64,000 nucleotides of DNA from CAZADA01 sp964526675. GTDB lineage: Bacteria > Pseudomonadota > Alphaproteobacteria > Caulobacterales > Maricaulaceae. The position numbers and the translations under genes were made by a program. Of the stretch, positions 52,309 to 61,431 are shown piece by piece (the first letter of the stretch is position 1; each line of letters begins with the position of its first letter). The stretch is taken from assembly GCA_964526675.1 (NCBI GenBank), contig CAZGLY010000006.1, forward strand, positions 1 through 64,000. The letters run 5' to 3'. The notes below the pieces were generated by a model. The model was not told the DNA's origin. It made no database searches and saw nothing but the letters and a program-made list of their open reading frames with translations.

Positions 52309-54020
52309 TGGCGGGCCTGACCGCGTTCCTCGCGGAAAACCTCGACGTTCTGATGTTTGTCGTGGCGATCGCGGCGCTTTTGTCCGGCTATCCGGTCGCG
52401 TTCACCTTGGCCGGCGTGGCGCTGGCGTTCGCCGGGCTGGGCGTGCTCCTCGGCGTGTTCGACCCCGTGCTGCTGACGCTCGCGCCGAGCCGGATCTTTG
52501 GGGTGATGACCAATCAGGTGCTCGTGGCGGTGCCGCTCTTCGTGTTCATGGGCGTGATGCTCGAGAAGTCGAAGATCGCCGAAGAGCTTCTTGAGACCAT
52601 GGGCGGGCTGTTTGGTCCGCTGCGCGGCGGCCTCGGCGTGGCGGTGGTGGCGGTGGGCGCGCTCTTGGCGGCCTCCACCGGCATTGTCGGCGCCACGGTG
52701 GTGACGATGGGGCTCTTGTCGCTGCCGACAATGCTCGCGAAGGGTTACGCCAAGCCGCTCGCCACCGGCGCGATCGCAGCCAGCGGCACGCTGGGCCAGA
52801 TCATCCCGCCCTCCATCGTGCTGGTTCTGCTCGGCGACGTCATGGGCTCGGCGTACCAAAAGGCGCAGCTGGATCAGGGGATCTTCGCGCCCGAGACGGT
52901 GTCGGTCGGCGACCTGTTCGCCGGCGCGCTGATCCCCGGTCTCATCCTCGTTGGTCTTTACGCCGGCTACATCATGGCGGTGGCGCTGCTGCGCCCGGCC
53001 GCGGCGCCCGCGCTCGCCGCCGACGGCGGCGGGATCGAGGCGCCGTTCGCGCGCGTCTGGCGGATCGTGCGCGCGCTGGCGCCGCCGCTGCTGCTGATCT
53101 TCGCGGTGCTCGGCTCCATCCTCGCGGGCCTCGCGACGCCAACCGAAGCGGCCGCCCTCGGCGCGACGGGCGCGGTGTTCTTGGCGGGGTTGCGCGATTT
53201 GGGCGACGGCGAGGGCGACGCCACGATCCCCTGGGCGCGCAGCGCGCGGCGGGCCGTGGCCGCGGGGTTGCTCGCCGCGGGGCTTTTGCTGGTGCTGACG
53301 GTGTTTGTGGATCTGCGCCTTGGCCGCGAAGACCCATCCGCCGCCGAGCGCCTCGGCGCGGTGGTCGCGTCTCTCTTGATCGGCGTCGCGGTGGCGGGTT
53401 TGATCGCGGCGCTTTACCGCGCGTGGATGACGCGTTGTCTGCCGGCCGTCACCCGCGACACCGCACGCATCACGGCGATGGTGTTCGTGATTTTGATCGG
53501 CGCGACGATCTTCGCTCTCGTCTTCCGCGGCTTGGGCGGGGATGAGCGCGTCGCGGCCGTGCTGGAGACCGCCGCCGGCGGGCTGCTCGCGGCGCTCGAC
53601 GGGGTGCTGTCGCCGCTTGGATTGACGGACATGGATGCGCCCCTCGCCGACAGCCGCGCGGCCCAGGCCGCGGCGGGCGTGTTCATCGTCATGGTTGTGA
53701 TGTTCGTGCTCGGCTTTTTTCTCGACTTCATCGAAATCACGTTTGTGGTCGTGCCGTTGGTTGCGCCGCCGCTTCTGGCGTTGGGCGCGGACCCCGTGTG
53801 GTTGGGCGTGATGATGGCGATCAATCTGCAGACGAGCTTTTTGACGCCGCCCTTTGGTTTTGCGTTGTTTTATCTGCGCGGTGTCGCTCCGCCGAGTGTG
53901 GCGACGACGGACATTTACCGGGGCGCAGCGCCTTTTGTGCTGATCCAGCTGTTGGCGCTCTTGGCGGTGGCGGCGTTTCCGATCCTCGCCACCGGTCTGC
54001 CCGCGCTGGTTTTCGGGTAA
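52308..54020 (+). CDS. TRAP transporter large permease (DctM type) with internal insertion
   Basis: 570 residues from the ATG overlapping the previous stop. Main sodium-coupled transport subunit: PVAFTLAGVALAFAGLGVLL, FGVMTNQVLVAVPLFVFMGV, STGIVGATVVTMGLLSLPTM, IAASGTLGQIIPPSIVLVLL and near the end VMMAINLQTSFLTPPFGFAL. Usual DctM proteins have about 430 residues; here an extra stretch of about 130 residues with two or more hydrophobic segments (RRAVAAGLLAAGLLLVLTVF; LGAVVASLLIGVAVAGLIAA) sits in the middle. It matches the extended TRAP form paired with an extended DctQ. Confidence 0.9.
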   Translation: MAGLTAFLAENLDVLMFVVAIAALLSGYPVAFTLAGVALAFAGLGVLLGVFDPVLLTLAPSRIFGVMTNQVLVAVPLFVFMGVMLEKSKIAEELLETMGGLFGPLRGGLGVAVVAVGALLAASTGIVGATVVTMGLLSLPTMLAKGYAKPLATGAIAASGTLGQIIPPSIVLVLLGDVMGSAYQKAQLDQGIFAPETVSVGDLFAGALIPGLILVGLYAGYIMAVALLRPAAAPALAADGGGIEAPFARVWRIVRALAPPLLLIFAVLGSILAGLATPTEAAALGATGAVFLAGLRDLGDGEGDATIPWARSARRAVAAGLLAAGLLLVLTVFVDLRLGREDPSAAERLGAVVASLLIGVAVAGLIAALYRAWMTRCLPAVTRDTARITAMVFVILIGATIFALVFRGLGGDERVAAVLETAAGGLLAALDGVLSPLGLTDMDAPLADSRAAQAAAGVFIVMVVMFVLGFFLDFIEITFVVVPLVAPPLLALGADPVWLGVMMAINLQTSFLTPPFGFALFYLRGVAPPSVATTDIYRGAAPFVLIQLLALLAVAAFPILATGLPALVFG

Positions 54021-54085
54021 CGTGGGAGCAAGACCCGCGCCCTCGGTCGCGCTAGGTTCGCGCACGCCGCACAGGACATCGCACC

Positions 54086-56437
54086 ATGGCCGCCTCTTAC
54101 CTCGACGCCCCAACCGCTGACGCCCCGGCCACCTCGCGCCTGACCGTGCTGGAGGCGTTGGAGCGCCAAGTGCTGTGGCTGGCGACGTGGATGATCCACC
54201 ACGCCAACCACGTGCGGCCCAAGCGCGACGGCCTGAAGGTCGGCGGCCACCAGGCGTCGTGCGCTTCGATGACCACCCTGATGACGGCGCTCTACTTCCA
54301 CATCCTGGGTTCGCGCGACCGGGTGGCCGTGAAACCCCACGCCAGCCCCGTGTTTCACGCGATCCAGTACCTCGCCGGACGTCAAACCCGCGCCAATCTC
54401 GAGACGTTTCGTGGGTTCGGCGGCGCGCAGTCCTATCCCTCGCGCACCAAAGATCTGCCGGAGGTGGATTTCTCCACCGGCTCCGTCGGCCTCGGCGTCG
54501 CGGCGACGCTGTTCGCTTCGCTCGTGCAGGACCTGGCGCGCGCGCGCGGCGCTCTGGGTGGCCCGCCCGGACGGATGGTGGCGTTGGTCGGCGACGCGGA
54601 GTTGGATGAGGGCAATGTCTATGAAGCGCTCTTGGACGGGTGGAAGCACGACGTCCAGAACCTCTGGTGGATCATCGACTACAACCGCCAAAGCCTGGAC
54701 GGGGTGGTCAATGACGCGCTGTTTCAGAAGATCAGCGGCGTGTTCGACGCGCTCGGCTGGCGGGTGACGACGCTGAAGTACGGCCGGCGGTTGGAGGCCC
54801 TGCGCCATCAGCCCGGCGGCGAGGCGGTGCTCGACTGGATCGACCGCTGCGACAACCAGCTCTATTCCGCGCTGACGTTCAAGGGCGGCGCCGGCTGGCG
54901 GGAGCGGCTCAGCGCCGATCTTGGCGACACCGCAGGCGTGGCGGCGCTGCTCGACGAACGCGACGATGCGGCTCTGCACGCGTTGATGACCAACCTCGCC
55001 GGCCACGACATGGAGAGCATTCTCGACGCTTTCGCCGCGATTGGGGACGACCCCGCGCCGCAGTGCGTGATCGCCTACACCGTTAAAGGCTTCGGCCTGC
55101 CGCTGGCGGGCCATAAGGACAATCACGCCGGACTGCTGACGCCGAAGCAGCTTGAGGCGTATCAGGCTTCCCTCGGCGTTCCTGCGGGCGCGGAATGGGA
55201 GCCGTGGTCAACGTTGGGCCCGCTTGAGGACGCCGCGCGCATCGTCGTGGAGACCGCGCCGTTCTTCACGGCTGCGTCGCGCACCACGACCGCCGCCCCC
55301 GTTCCCCTCGCGCCGCTGCCGACACCGTCTGGCGACCGGCTGTCGACCCAAGACGCGTTTGGCAAAATTCTTTTGGAGATCGCGCGCGAGGACGGCGCTT
55401 TAGCTCAGGCGATCATCACGACCTCGCCCGACGTCACGGTCTCCACCAATCTTGGGGCGTGGGTGAACAAACGCCGGCTCTTCCGCCGGGCGCCGATGGA
55501 GGATGTGTTCAAGGCCGAGCAGATCCCCTCAGCCCAGCTCTGGCGGCGTGGCCCGGAAGGTCAGCACATCGAGCTCGGCATTGCGGAGCACAATCTGTTC
55601 CTGCTGCTGGGGCAGCTGGGCCTCGCCCACGCGTTCTTCGCCCAGCGCCTCCTGCCCGTGGCGACGCTCTACGATCCGTTCATCAACCGCGGCTTGGACG
55701 CCTTGAATTACGCCTGCTACCAGGACGCGCGCTTCATGGTGGTGGCGACGCCGTCCGGGCTAACGCTCGGGCCCGAGGGGGGCGCCCATCAGTCCATCCA
55801 CCCGCCGGTGATCGGGATGGCGCAACCGGGGCTCACCTACATCGAGCCCGCGTTTGCGGACGAACTCGCCGCCGCGATGGCCTGGGGCTTCGCGCACATG
55901 CAGGCCGCCGACGGCGGCGCGGTTTACCTGCGCTTGTCGACCCGCGCGATCGCCCAAGAGCCGCGGGACGCCGTCCCCGCCGGCGCGGTTGAAGACGGCG
56001 CGTATTGGCTGCGGCCGCCGGGCGAGAACGCGCGGCTCGCCATCGCGTTTGCAGGCGCTCTTGCACCAGAGGCCCTGGAGGCGTGGGAGCGCGCGCGCGC
56101 CATCGATCCGCGCGTCGGCCTGCTCGCCGTGCCCTCCGCGGATCGCGCCCATCGGGGCTGGACCCGCGGACGCAAAGCCCATGTGCGCGACGAGCGCGTG
56201 CGGCCGTCGCCGATCGAACGCCTGCTCGCCCCGTTGCACCGCGACGCGGCGCTCGTCACGGTGATCGACGGCGCGCCGGGGACGCTTTCATGGCTCGGCG
56301 GGGTCTGCGGCCACAAGACCACGGCGCTGGGCGTGGAGACCTTTGGCCAAACGGGCGACCTGCCGGACCTCTACAGCGCCTACGATCTCTCCGCGGACGC
56401 GATCCTGGCGGGATGCGAGAACGCCTTTTTGCCCTAG
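54086..56437 (+). CDS. transketolase-like / homodimeric 2-oxoacid dehydrogenase E1-type ThDP enzyme
   Basis: 783 residues. Thiamine-diphosphate enzyme related to AceE, MdeB and transketolase. ThDP/Mg motif GDAELDEGNVYEALLDG at 169 onward ending with Asn200 (WWIIDYNRQSLDG); VGGHQASCASMTTLMTALYF and KPHASPVFHAIQYLAG near the N-terminus; pyrimidine-binding part IELGIAEHNLFLLLGQLGLA; C-terminal transketolase domain with VITDGAPGTLSW-like VIDGAPGTLSWLGGV. No E2 or E3 gene follows. The adjacent TakP-like TRAP genes suggest a 2-oxo acid substrate (MdeB uses 2-oxobutyrate), but that is inference. Confidence 0.8.
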   Translation: MAASYLDAPTADAPATSRLTVLEALERQVLWLATWMIHHANHVRPKRDGLKVGGHQASCASMTTLMTALYFHILGSRDRVAVKPHASPVFHAIQYLAGRQTRANLETFRGFGGAQSYPSRTKDLPEVDFSTGSVGLGVAATLFASLVQDLARARGALGGPPGRMVALVGDAELDEGNVYEALLDGWKHDVQNLWWIIDYNRQSLDGVVNDALFQKISGVFDALGWRVTTLKYGRRLEALRHQPGGEAVLDWIDRCDNQLYSALTFKGGAGWRERLSADLGDTAGVAALLDERDDAALHALMTNLAGHDMESILDAFAAIGDDPAPQCVIAYTVKGFGLPLAGHKDNHAGLLTPKQLEAYQASLGVPAGAEWEPWSTLGPLEDAARIVVETAPFFTAASRTTTAAPVPLAPLPTPSGDRLSTQDAFGKILLEIAREDGALAQAIITTSPDVTVSTNLGAWVNKRRLFRRAPMEDVFKAEQIPSAQLWRRGPEGQHIELGIAEHNLFLLLGQLGLAHAFFAQRLLPVATLYDPFINRGLDALNYACYQDARFMVVATPSGLTLGPEGGAHQSIHPPVIGMAQPGLTYIEPAFADELAAAMAWGFAHMQAADGGAVYLRLSTRAIAQEPRDAVPAGAVEDGAYWLRPPGENARLAIAFAGALAPEALEAWERARAIDPRVGLLAVPSADRAHRGWTRGRKAHVRDERVRPSPIERLLAPLHRDAALVTVIDGAPGTLSWLGGVCGHKTTALGVETFGQTGDLPDLYSAYDLSADAILAGCENAFLP

Positions 56438-56512
56438 GCGCGCCGGATTGCCGCAGCCGCCGCGGCGAAAGCGCCACATCACGGACGTTTGTGCACCGCG
56501 ATGCGCTGGCGG

Positions 56513-56540
56513 TGTCACAGATCTTACGCATTCCTATATG
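56513..56540 (+). promoter_or_regulatory. possible purF promoter
   Basis: TGTCAC (56513-56518), 16 bases, then TATATG (56535-56540), about 64 bases before the purF ATG. It is the most AT-rich part of the 166-base gap. Weak match to -35/-10 boxes, so only a suggestion. Confidence 0.3.
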
Positions 56541-56603
56541 ATGGGTGTCGGGAATCGACGCCGGGCGAGGACGCTGAGCCGCCAGTCGCAAAGGACAGCC
56601 GCT

Positions 56604-58127
56604 ATGGTTGAGGACGGTGAAGTGGGGATCGCCGTGGATACGGCGTCATCGGATCCGACGACGCCGGGGGCGCCAGACGCCTCGGCCGGACACGGGCCAT
56701 CGCTTCAATTGAATTGCGGCGTGGTCGGGGTCTTCGGCATCCCCAACGCAGCCGATGTCGCCGCCCTCGGCCTTCACGCGTTGCAGCATCGCGGCCAGGA
56801 AGCGTGCGGCGTCGCGGCGTTCGGCGGCGAGACCTTCACCTATGAGCGCCATCCCGGCCTGGTGCGGGATCATTTCGGCGATGGCAAAGTGTCGCGCCGC
56901 TTGCCCGGCCGCAGCGCCATCGCCCACTGCCGCTACTCGACCATGGGCAAGGATGTGCGGCGCAATGTGCAGCCGCTTTATGCGGACCTGCAAACCGGCG
57001 GCCTCGCCGTCGCGCACAACGGCAATCTGACCAACGCCCGGACGCTGCGTGAGAAGCTGGTTGCGCGCGGGAGCATCTTTCAAAGCGTCAGCGACACGGA
57101 AGTGATCCTGCATTTGGCGGCGGCCTCAAGCGCCAACCGGTTGATTGATCGTTTCGTGGACGCGCTGGATCAGATCGAAGGCGGCTACGCCCTCGTGGCG
57201 CTCGCGGACGACATGCTCATCGGCGCGCGCGATCCGGTCGGCATTCGCCCGTTGGTCCTTGGGCGGCGCAAGGGCGCGCCGGTTTTGGCGTCGGAGTCCT
57301 GCGCGCTTGACCAGATCGACGCCGAGTACGTGCGCGACATCGGCCCGGGAGAAGTGGTCGTCGCGGACGCCCAAGGCGTGCGTGTTCATCGGCCGCCGCG
57401 GGGGCCGGCGCGTCCCTGCGCGTTTGAGTACATCTATTTTGCCCGTCCGGACTCTGTGATGGATGGCGTCAGCGTCTATGAGGCGCGCCGGCGCATGGGC
57501 CGTCGGCTGGCGATGGACGCCCCTGCGGACGCCGACATTGTGATCCCGGTGCCCGACGGCGGCGCGCCGGCCGCGCTTGGTTACGCGGAGGTCAGCGGCC
57601 TGCCCTATGAGATGGGCATCATTCGCAGCCATTTTGTCGGGCGCACGTTCATACAACCCAGCCAGGAACGGCGCACCGCGCACATCCGGCTGAAACACAG
57701 CGCCAATCGAGCTGTGGTGCAGGGCAAACGCGTCGTGCTGATCGACGACTCGATCGTGCGCGGCAACACCTCCCGCAAAATCGTGCAGCTGGTGCGGGAC
57801 GCTGGCGCGACGGAGGTCCATTTCCGATCAGCCAGCCCGCCGATCCGCTATCCGGACTATTATGGGATCGACATGCCCGCCGGAGACGAGCTCTTGGCGC
57901 GTCGCGTCCCCGACTTGCCGGCCATGGCGGACGAACTGCACGCCGACAGCGTGGACTTCTTGTCGGTCGACAGCCTCTATCACGCGGTGATCGACGCGCC
58001 GCGCAATCGTCATCATCCGCAGCTGACGGATCATTATTTCACGGGAGACTACCCAACGCCGCTGACCGATCTCGAGCGCCCCGACGACGCGCAGGAACGG
58101 CAGATGTCCTTCTTGGACGCCGGCTGA
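56604..58127 (+). CDS. purF: amidophosphoribosyltransferase PurF
   Basis: 507 residues from ATG 56604 (AAGGAC upstream). First committed step of purine synthesis: PRPP plus glutamine to phosphoribosylamine. A 37-residue propeptide precedes the nucleophile Cys38 (QLNCGVVGVFG). Glutaminase motifs HRGQEACGVAAF, CRYSTMG, AHNGNLTN; PRPP loop VVLIDDSIVRGNTSRKIV. The propeptide is typical of the Bacillus-type enzyme, but the four Fe-S-cluster cysteines are missing (YPDYYGID; HHPQLTDHYFTGDYP). It likely works without a cluster, as the E. coli-type does. Confidence 0.96.
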   Translation: MVEDGEVGIAVDTASSDPTTPGAPDASAGHGPSLQLNCGVVGVFGIPNAADVAALGLHALQHRGQEACGVAAFGGETFTYERHPGLVRDHFGDGKVSRRLPGRSAIAHCRYSTMGKDVRRNVQPLYADLQTGGLAVAHNGNLTNARTLREKLVARGSIFQSVSDTEVILHLAAASSANRLIDRFVDALDQIEGGYALVALADDMLIGARDPVGIRPLVLGRRKGAPVLASESCALDQIDAEYVRDIGPGEVVVADAQGVRVHRPPRGPARPCAFEYIYFARPDSVMDGVSVYEARRRMGRRLAMDAPADADIVIPVPDGGAPAALGYAEVSGLPYEMGIIRSHFVGRTFIQPSQERRTAHIRLKHSANRAVVQGKRVVLIDDSIVRGNTSRKIVQLVRDAGATEVHFRSASPPIRYPDYYGIDMPAGDELLARRVPDLPAMADELHADSVDFLSVDSLYHAVIDAPRNRHHPQLTDHYFTGDYPTPLTDLERPDDAQERQMSFLDAG

Positions 58128-58200
58128 TCATCCCCTCGCGCGCCCGTTTCCAACACCGCGCGGGCCCTCGGCTTGCGCGGCGCCCCCAACGCTTTTCACC

Positions 58201-58950
58201 GTGACCGCCATGTCCACAGCCGCCCCTATCTCGAGCCAGGCGTTCGAGGGCCAAACGATCGTCGTCACCGGCGCGTCCCGCGGTCTGGGTCACGCGTGCG
58301 CCCTGGGCGTGGCGGCGGCCGGCGGGCAAGTGGTCGCCGTCGCGCGGACGCAAGGCGGGCTGGAAGCGCTCGACGATGAGGCGCGCGCGGCGGGCGGCGC
58401 CCCGCCCGTCCTGGTTCCCGCCGACGTCACCGATGGCGACGCGCTGGACCGCCTTGGCGCGGCGCTCTACGAGCGGTTTGGCGCGCTGCACGGTCTGATC
58501 CACGCCGCCGGCGGCCACCAGGGACTGGCGCCGCTGACCCATGTGGAGCCCAAAGCCTTCGACGCGGTGATCGCGCTCAATCTCACCAGCGCGTATCGGC
58601 TTGTGCGCGCGTTTGACCCCCTTTTGCGCGCCGGCGCGGCGGCGCGAGGCTCCGCAACGGCGCTCTTCATCAACGACGCCACGCCGCCCGAGCCGCCCGT
58701 GTTCTGGGCGCCGTACGCCGCCGCGAAGGCGGGACTGGCCGCGCTGGCCGGCGCTTACGACGCCGAATCCGCCCCCAACAATGTCCGCGCGCGCGTGTTC
58801 ACGCCGCCAGCGATGGCCACGCGCGTGCGCATGAAAGCGTTTCCAGGGGATATGGGCGCGGTCGCCGGAACGGATGCGTCGGTGTCCGGCGCGGTGCTGG
58901 CGGATCCGAAGACGGTGGCCGCCGACGCGCTTCGGCTCTTGCTGGACTAA
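58201..58950 (+). CDS. short-chain dehydrogenase/reductase
   Basis: 249 residues from GTG 58201; ATG 58210 is also possible. Cofactor motif TGASRGLG at 23-30, DVTDGDALDRL, IHAAGGHQG (the NAG-like turn), IALNLTSAYRLVRAF and the catalytic pair in YAAAKAGL. The catalytic Ser normally about 13 residues before the Tyr is not obvious (ALFINDATPPEP), so activity may be altered. Downstream of purF by 73 bases. Substrate unknown. Confidence 0.88.
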   Translation: MTAMSTAAPISSQAFEGQTIVVTGASRGLGHACALGVAAAGGQVVAVARTQGGLEALDDEARAAGGAPPVLVPADVTDGDALDRLGAALYERFGALHGLIHAAGGHQGLAPLTHVEPKAFDAVIALNLTSAYRLVRAFDPLLRAGAAARGSATALFINDATPPEPPVFWAPYAAAKAGLAALAGAYDAESAPNNVRARVFTPPAMATRVRMKAFPGDMGAVAGTDASVSGAVLADPKTVAADALRLLLD

Positions 58951-58978
58951 GCCCCAACCGGGCTCGCAACCAGCATCG

Positions 58979-59938
58979 CTACGCGCCCAACACGTCTCTC
59001 AACCAGGCGGCATAGGCCGCGCGCGCTTGGGCCGCCGCCTCGGGATCGGGGCGGAGCGTCGCGCCGGGCTCGTGGCTCGGCTCGTCAAAACCATGGGTGA
59101 CGTTTGGCGTCACCGCGGTCTCAACCGGCACGCCGCTGGCTTCCATGCGGGCGACGCATCTCTGAACATCCTGCTCCAGCGCCAAGTCGTCGTCCGCCGC
59201 CTGGACGACGCGGGTCCGCGGCCGCCAGGTCCACCCCACCTCGCGCGTGCGCGCCGGGAACCCGCAAAATGGGTAGGTCAGATGGACCGCTTTCAGCCCG
59301 TCGAGGCGCCGCTGCGGCGCGCGATTGAGACTGTGAGGGCGAACGGTGTCCAGATCCATCGACAGAAGATCCATGATCGCCCAGGCGCCATGGCTCCAGC
59401 CGGCGAGCGCTAACCGCTCCGGGTCGACCCAGTCAAAGCCGCGCACCGTGTCGAGCGCAACCAGCACGTCGCCCGCCCGCTCGCCGCCCCGCAGCCGGTA
59501 GCCCTTGCAAACTTGCGACAGAGCCTCTGCCCGGCTGATCCCTCGGGGCTCCAAGCTGTCGACGATCACCGCGGCCACGCCGGCCGCGACGGCCGCGTCG
59601 GCGTAATTGCGCATAATCGGGTTGCGCCCCCCCTCGGGGCCGATCTGCCCGCCACATCCATGGAACTGCAGAACAACCGGGAACGGGCCGTCCCCGTCCG
59701 GCTTCACGATTTCCAGATGCGGGGTCAACGCGGCCGCGAGCTCTTCGGGGCTTTGCTTGCGCACGAAAACACCGTTGAGGCTCAACGCCACGTAGAGACC
59801 GCCCAGCGCCGCGACCCCGAGCCCAAAGCTGAGGACACGCAGCGCCGGATCCGCGCCGACGAAGGCCTGCAGGAACTGCAGCGCGATACTGGTCAAAGCG
59901 GCGATGAGTGTCGCGACCGCGATACGACGCAAGGTCAT
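58979..59938 (-). CDS. dienelactone-hydrolase-like alpha/beta hydrolase, membrane-anchored
   Basis: 319 residues. An N-terminal membrane helix pair (about 5-56: AVATLIAALTSIALQFLQAF; VLSFGLGVAALGGLYVALSL) then an alpha/beta hydrolase: VVLQFHGCGG (oxyanion region), DSLEPRG, nucleophile Ser182 in GWSHG, acid near QAADDDLALEQ and His in VTHGFDEPS. All three triad residues look present. Related to dienelactone hydrolases and to periplasmic esterases. Convergent with the SDR gene; 76 bases from the methyltransferase gene. Confidence 0.85.
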   Translation of the reverse strand: MTLRRIAVATLIAALTSIALQFLQAFVGADPALRVLSFGLGVAALGGLYVALSLNGVFVRKQSPEELAAALTPHLEIVKPDGDGPFPVVLQFHGCGGQIGPEGGRNPIMRNYADAAVAAGVAAVIVDSLEPRGISRAEALSQVCKGYRLRGGERAGDVLVALDTVRGFDWVDPERLALAGWSHGAWAIMDLLSMDLDTVRPHSLNRAPQRRLDGLKAVHLTYPFCGFPARTREVGWTWRPRTRVVQAADDDLALEQDVQRCVARMEASGVPVETAVTPNVTHGFDEPSHEPGATLRPDPEAAAQARAAYAAWLRDVLGA

Positions 59939-60014
59939 GGCCGTTCCCCGTGAGCCGTCATTGGGCGCCTATAGCCTGCAACGCCGGGGCAGGCCAGGCC
60001 GCGCGCCGCCCGCC

Positions 60015-61340
60015 TCATGACGAACGCTCCAGCACGATGACCGAGAAGCCGTCCGTCCCCGCGCGCGCCGGGGTGAGGCGCAGGCCCTCACCCCCCGCCG
60101 CGCACGACGCCAGCACAGCCTCAGCGCCGGGCGCGAGCAGCCCGGACGCCTCAACCGCCGCCCGGGCGGAGACGGGGACGAACCCTGCGCCGCTTTCTGC
60201 GGCGAGAAACCTTTCGATCCGGTCTTCGTTTTCCTCGGGAAACAAGGAGCACGTCACATAAACCAACCGTCCCCGTGGCCGGACATAGGCCGCTGCGTCC
60301 GACAGGATGGCGTCTTGTTCCGCACAGCGCTTCTCCAGCTGACCGGCGCGCAAACGCCATTTGGAATCCGGGCGTCGCCGCCACACGCCCGAGCCGCTGC
60401 ACGGCGCGTCCACAAACACGACGTCCATGCGGTCCTTGAGGTCCGCCAAGGGCTCCGCCTCCGGGCCGGCGGGACTGCGGATCTGCAGATTGCGCACGCC
60501 CGCGCGTTGGGCTCGATGGATGGTGGCGGAGAGCCGCCGCGCGTCGGAATCATGCGCGTAGATCTGCCCCGAATTGCCCATAGCCGCAGCGAGCGCCAGC
60601 GTCTTGCCACCACCCCCGGCGCAGTAGTCCAGGACTTGAGCGCCATCGACCGCGCCCGCGGCGGCCGCCGCCACCTGCGAACCCACGTCTTGGACCTCGA
60701 CCCAGCCCTTCGAGTAAGCCGGGATCGCCTCCACCGCCGCGCCGCGGTCCGCGGCCGCCGGCGCGGGTGTCCGCAAGGCCCAGGCCATCAGGTCGGTCGT
60801 CGCGGCGTTGACGCTGGCCAGCGCCTTTTCCGCCCGCGCGACGTCCGTCTTGAGCGCGTTCACACGCAGATCCACCGGCGCGCGATGGGCGAGCGCCGCC
60901 CCTTCCGCGACCACCGCATCGCCAAACGCGCGTTCCATCACCGGAGCGAGCCAGTCCGGCACGTCGGCGCGCACAGGCAGCGGCGCGTCCTCCAGCGGAC
61001 GCGGCGTGAGGAGACCGGCGCGTTCGTCGTCAAACAGCGCGCCTGGGCCATGGGGCTCCTCCGCGCAGGCGTCCGCGATCCGCTCGACCTCCCAAGCCCA
61101 GAGATACCGCAACGCGGCGAGGATCCGGGCGCGCGGCCCCTTCACGTCGATCCGCCAGGCGAGGGAACGGCGTTGCCGGAGTGCGTCCAGCACCAGACCC
61201 GTAATCCACGCGCGATCCTTGGAGCCGGCGAACCGATGAGCCTGGCCCCAGTCCTTCACCGCGAGCTTGGCGGGACGGCGCGCGTCTTCAATGTCGGCGA
61301 GGATTTCCATCGCCGCGGCGATGCGTCCGGAATCGCGCAT
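60015..61340 (-). CDS. RsmB-family 16S rRNA (cytosine-C5) methyltransferase
   Basis: 441 residues from ATG 61340 (AAGGGC upstream); a longer frame is not conserved. Class I SAM methyltransferase: VQDVGSQVAAAAAGAVDGAQ, VLDYCAGGGGKTLALAAAM (SAM motif I), FVDAPCSGSGVWRRRPDSKW with the catalytic motif-IV Cys, and VTCSLFPEENEDRIERFL with the motif-VI Cys. The first 150 residues match the NusB-like/substrate-recognition part (KDWGQAHRFAGSKDRAWITG). It may modify rRNA; target not provable here. Divergent from the EamA gene. Confidence 0.92.
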   Translation of the reverse strand: MRDSGRIAAAMEILADIEDARRPAKLAVKDWGQAHRFAGSKDRAWITGLVLDALRQRRSLAWRIDVKGPRARILAALRYLWAWEVERIADACAEEPHGPGALFDDERAGLLTPRPLEDAPLPVRADVPDWLAPVMERAFGDAVVAEGAALAHRAPVDLRVNALKTDVARAEKALASVNAATTDLMAWALRTPAPAAADRGAAVEAIPAYSKGWVEVQDVGSQVAAAAAGAVDGAQVLDYCAGGGGKTLALAAAMGNSGQIYAHDSDARRLSATIHRAQRAGVRNLQIRSPAGPEAEPLADLKDRMDVVFVDAPCSGSGVWRRRPDSKWRLRAGQLEKRCAEQDAILSDAAAYVRPRGRLVYVTCSLFPEENEDRIERFLAAESGAGFVPVSARAAVEASGLLAPGAEAVLASCAAGGEGLRLTPARAGTDGFSVIVLERSS

Positions 61341-61431
61341 GGGCAGCCCTTGGCGGTGCGCTCGCGCCGGGTGACGCACGCGTGTTGCGGATGTGACGGC
61401 GAACGCCAGGAAAACATGCGAAAGATCCGCC

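Noticed and set aside
52104..54113. Long open frame antisense to the TRAP permease genes.
   Set aside because: Translation is dominated by Arg, His and Gln repeats, typical of the complement of a GC-rich membrane-protein gene.
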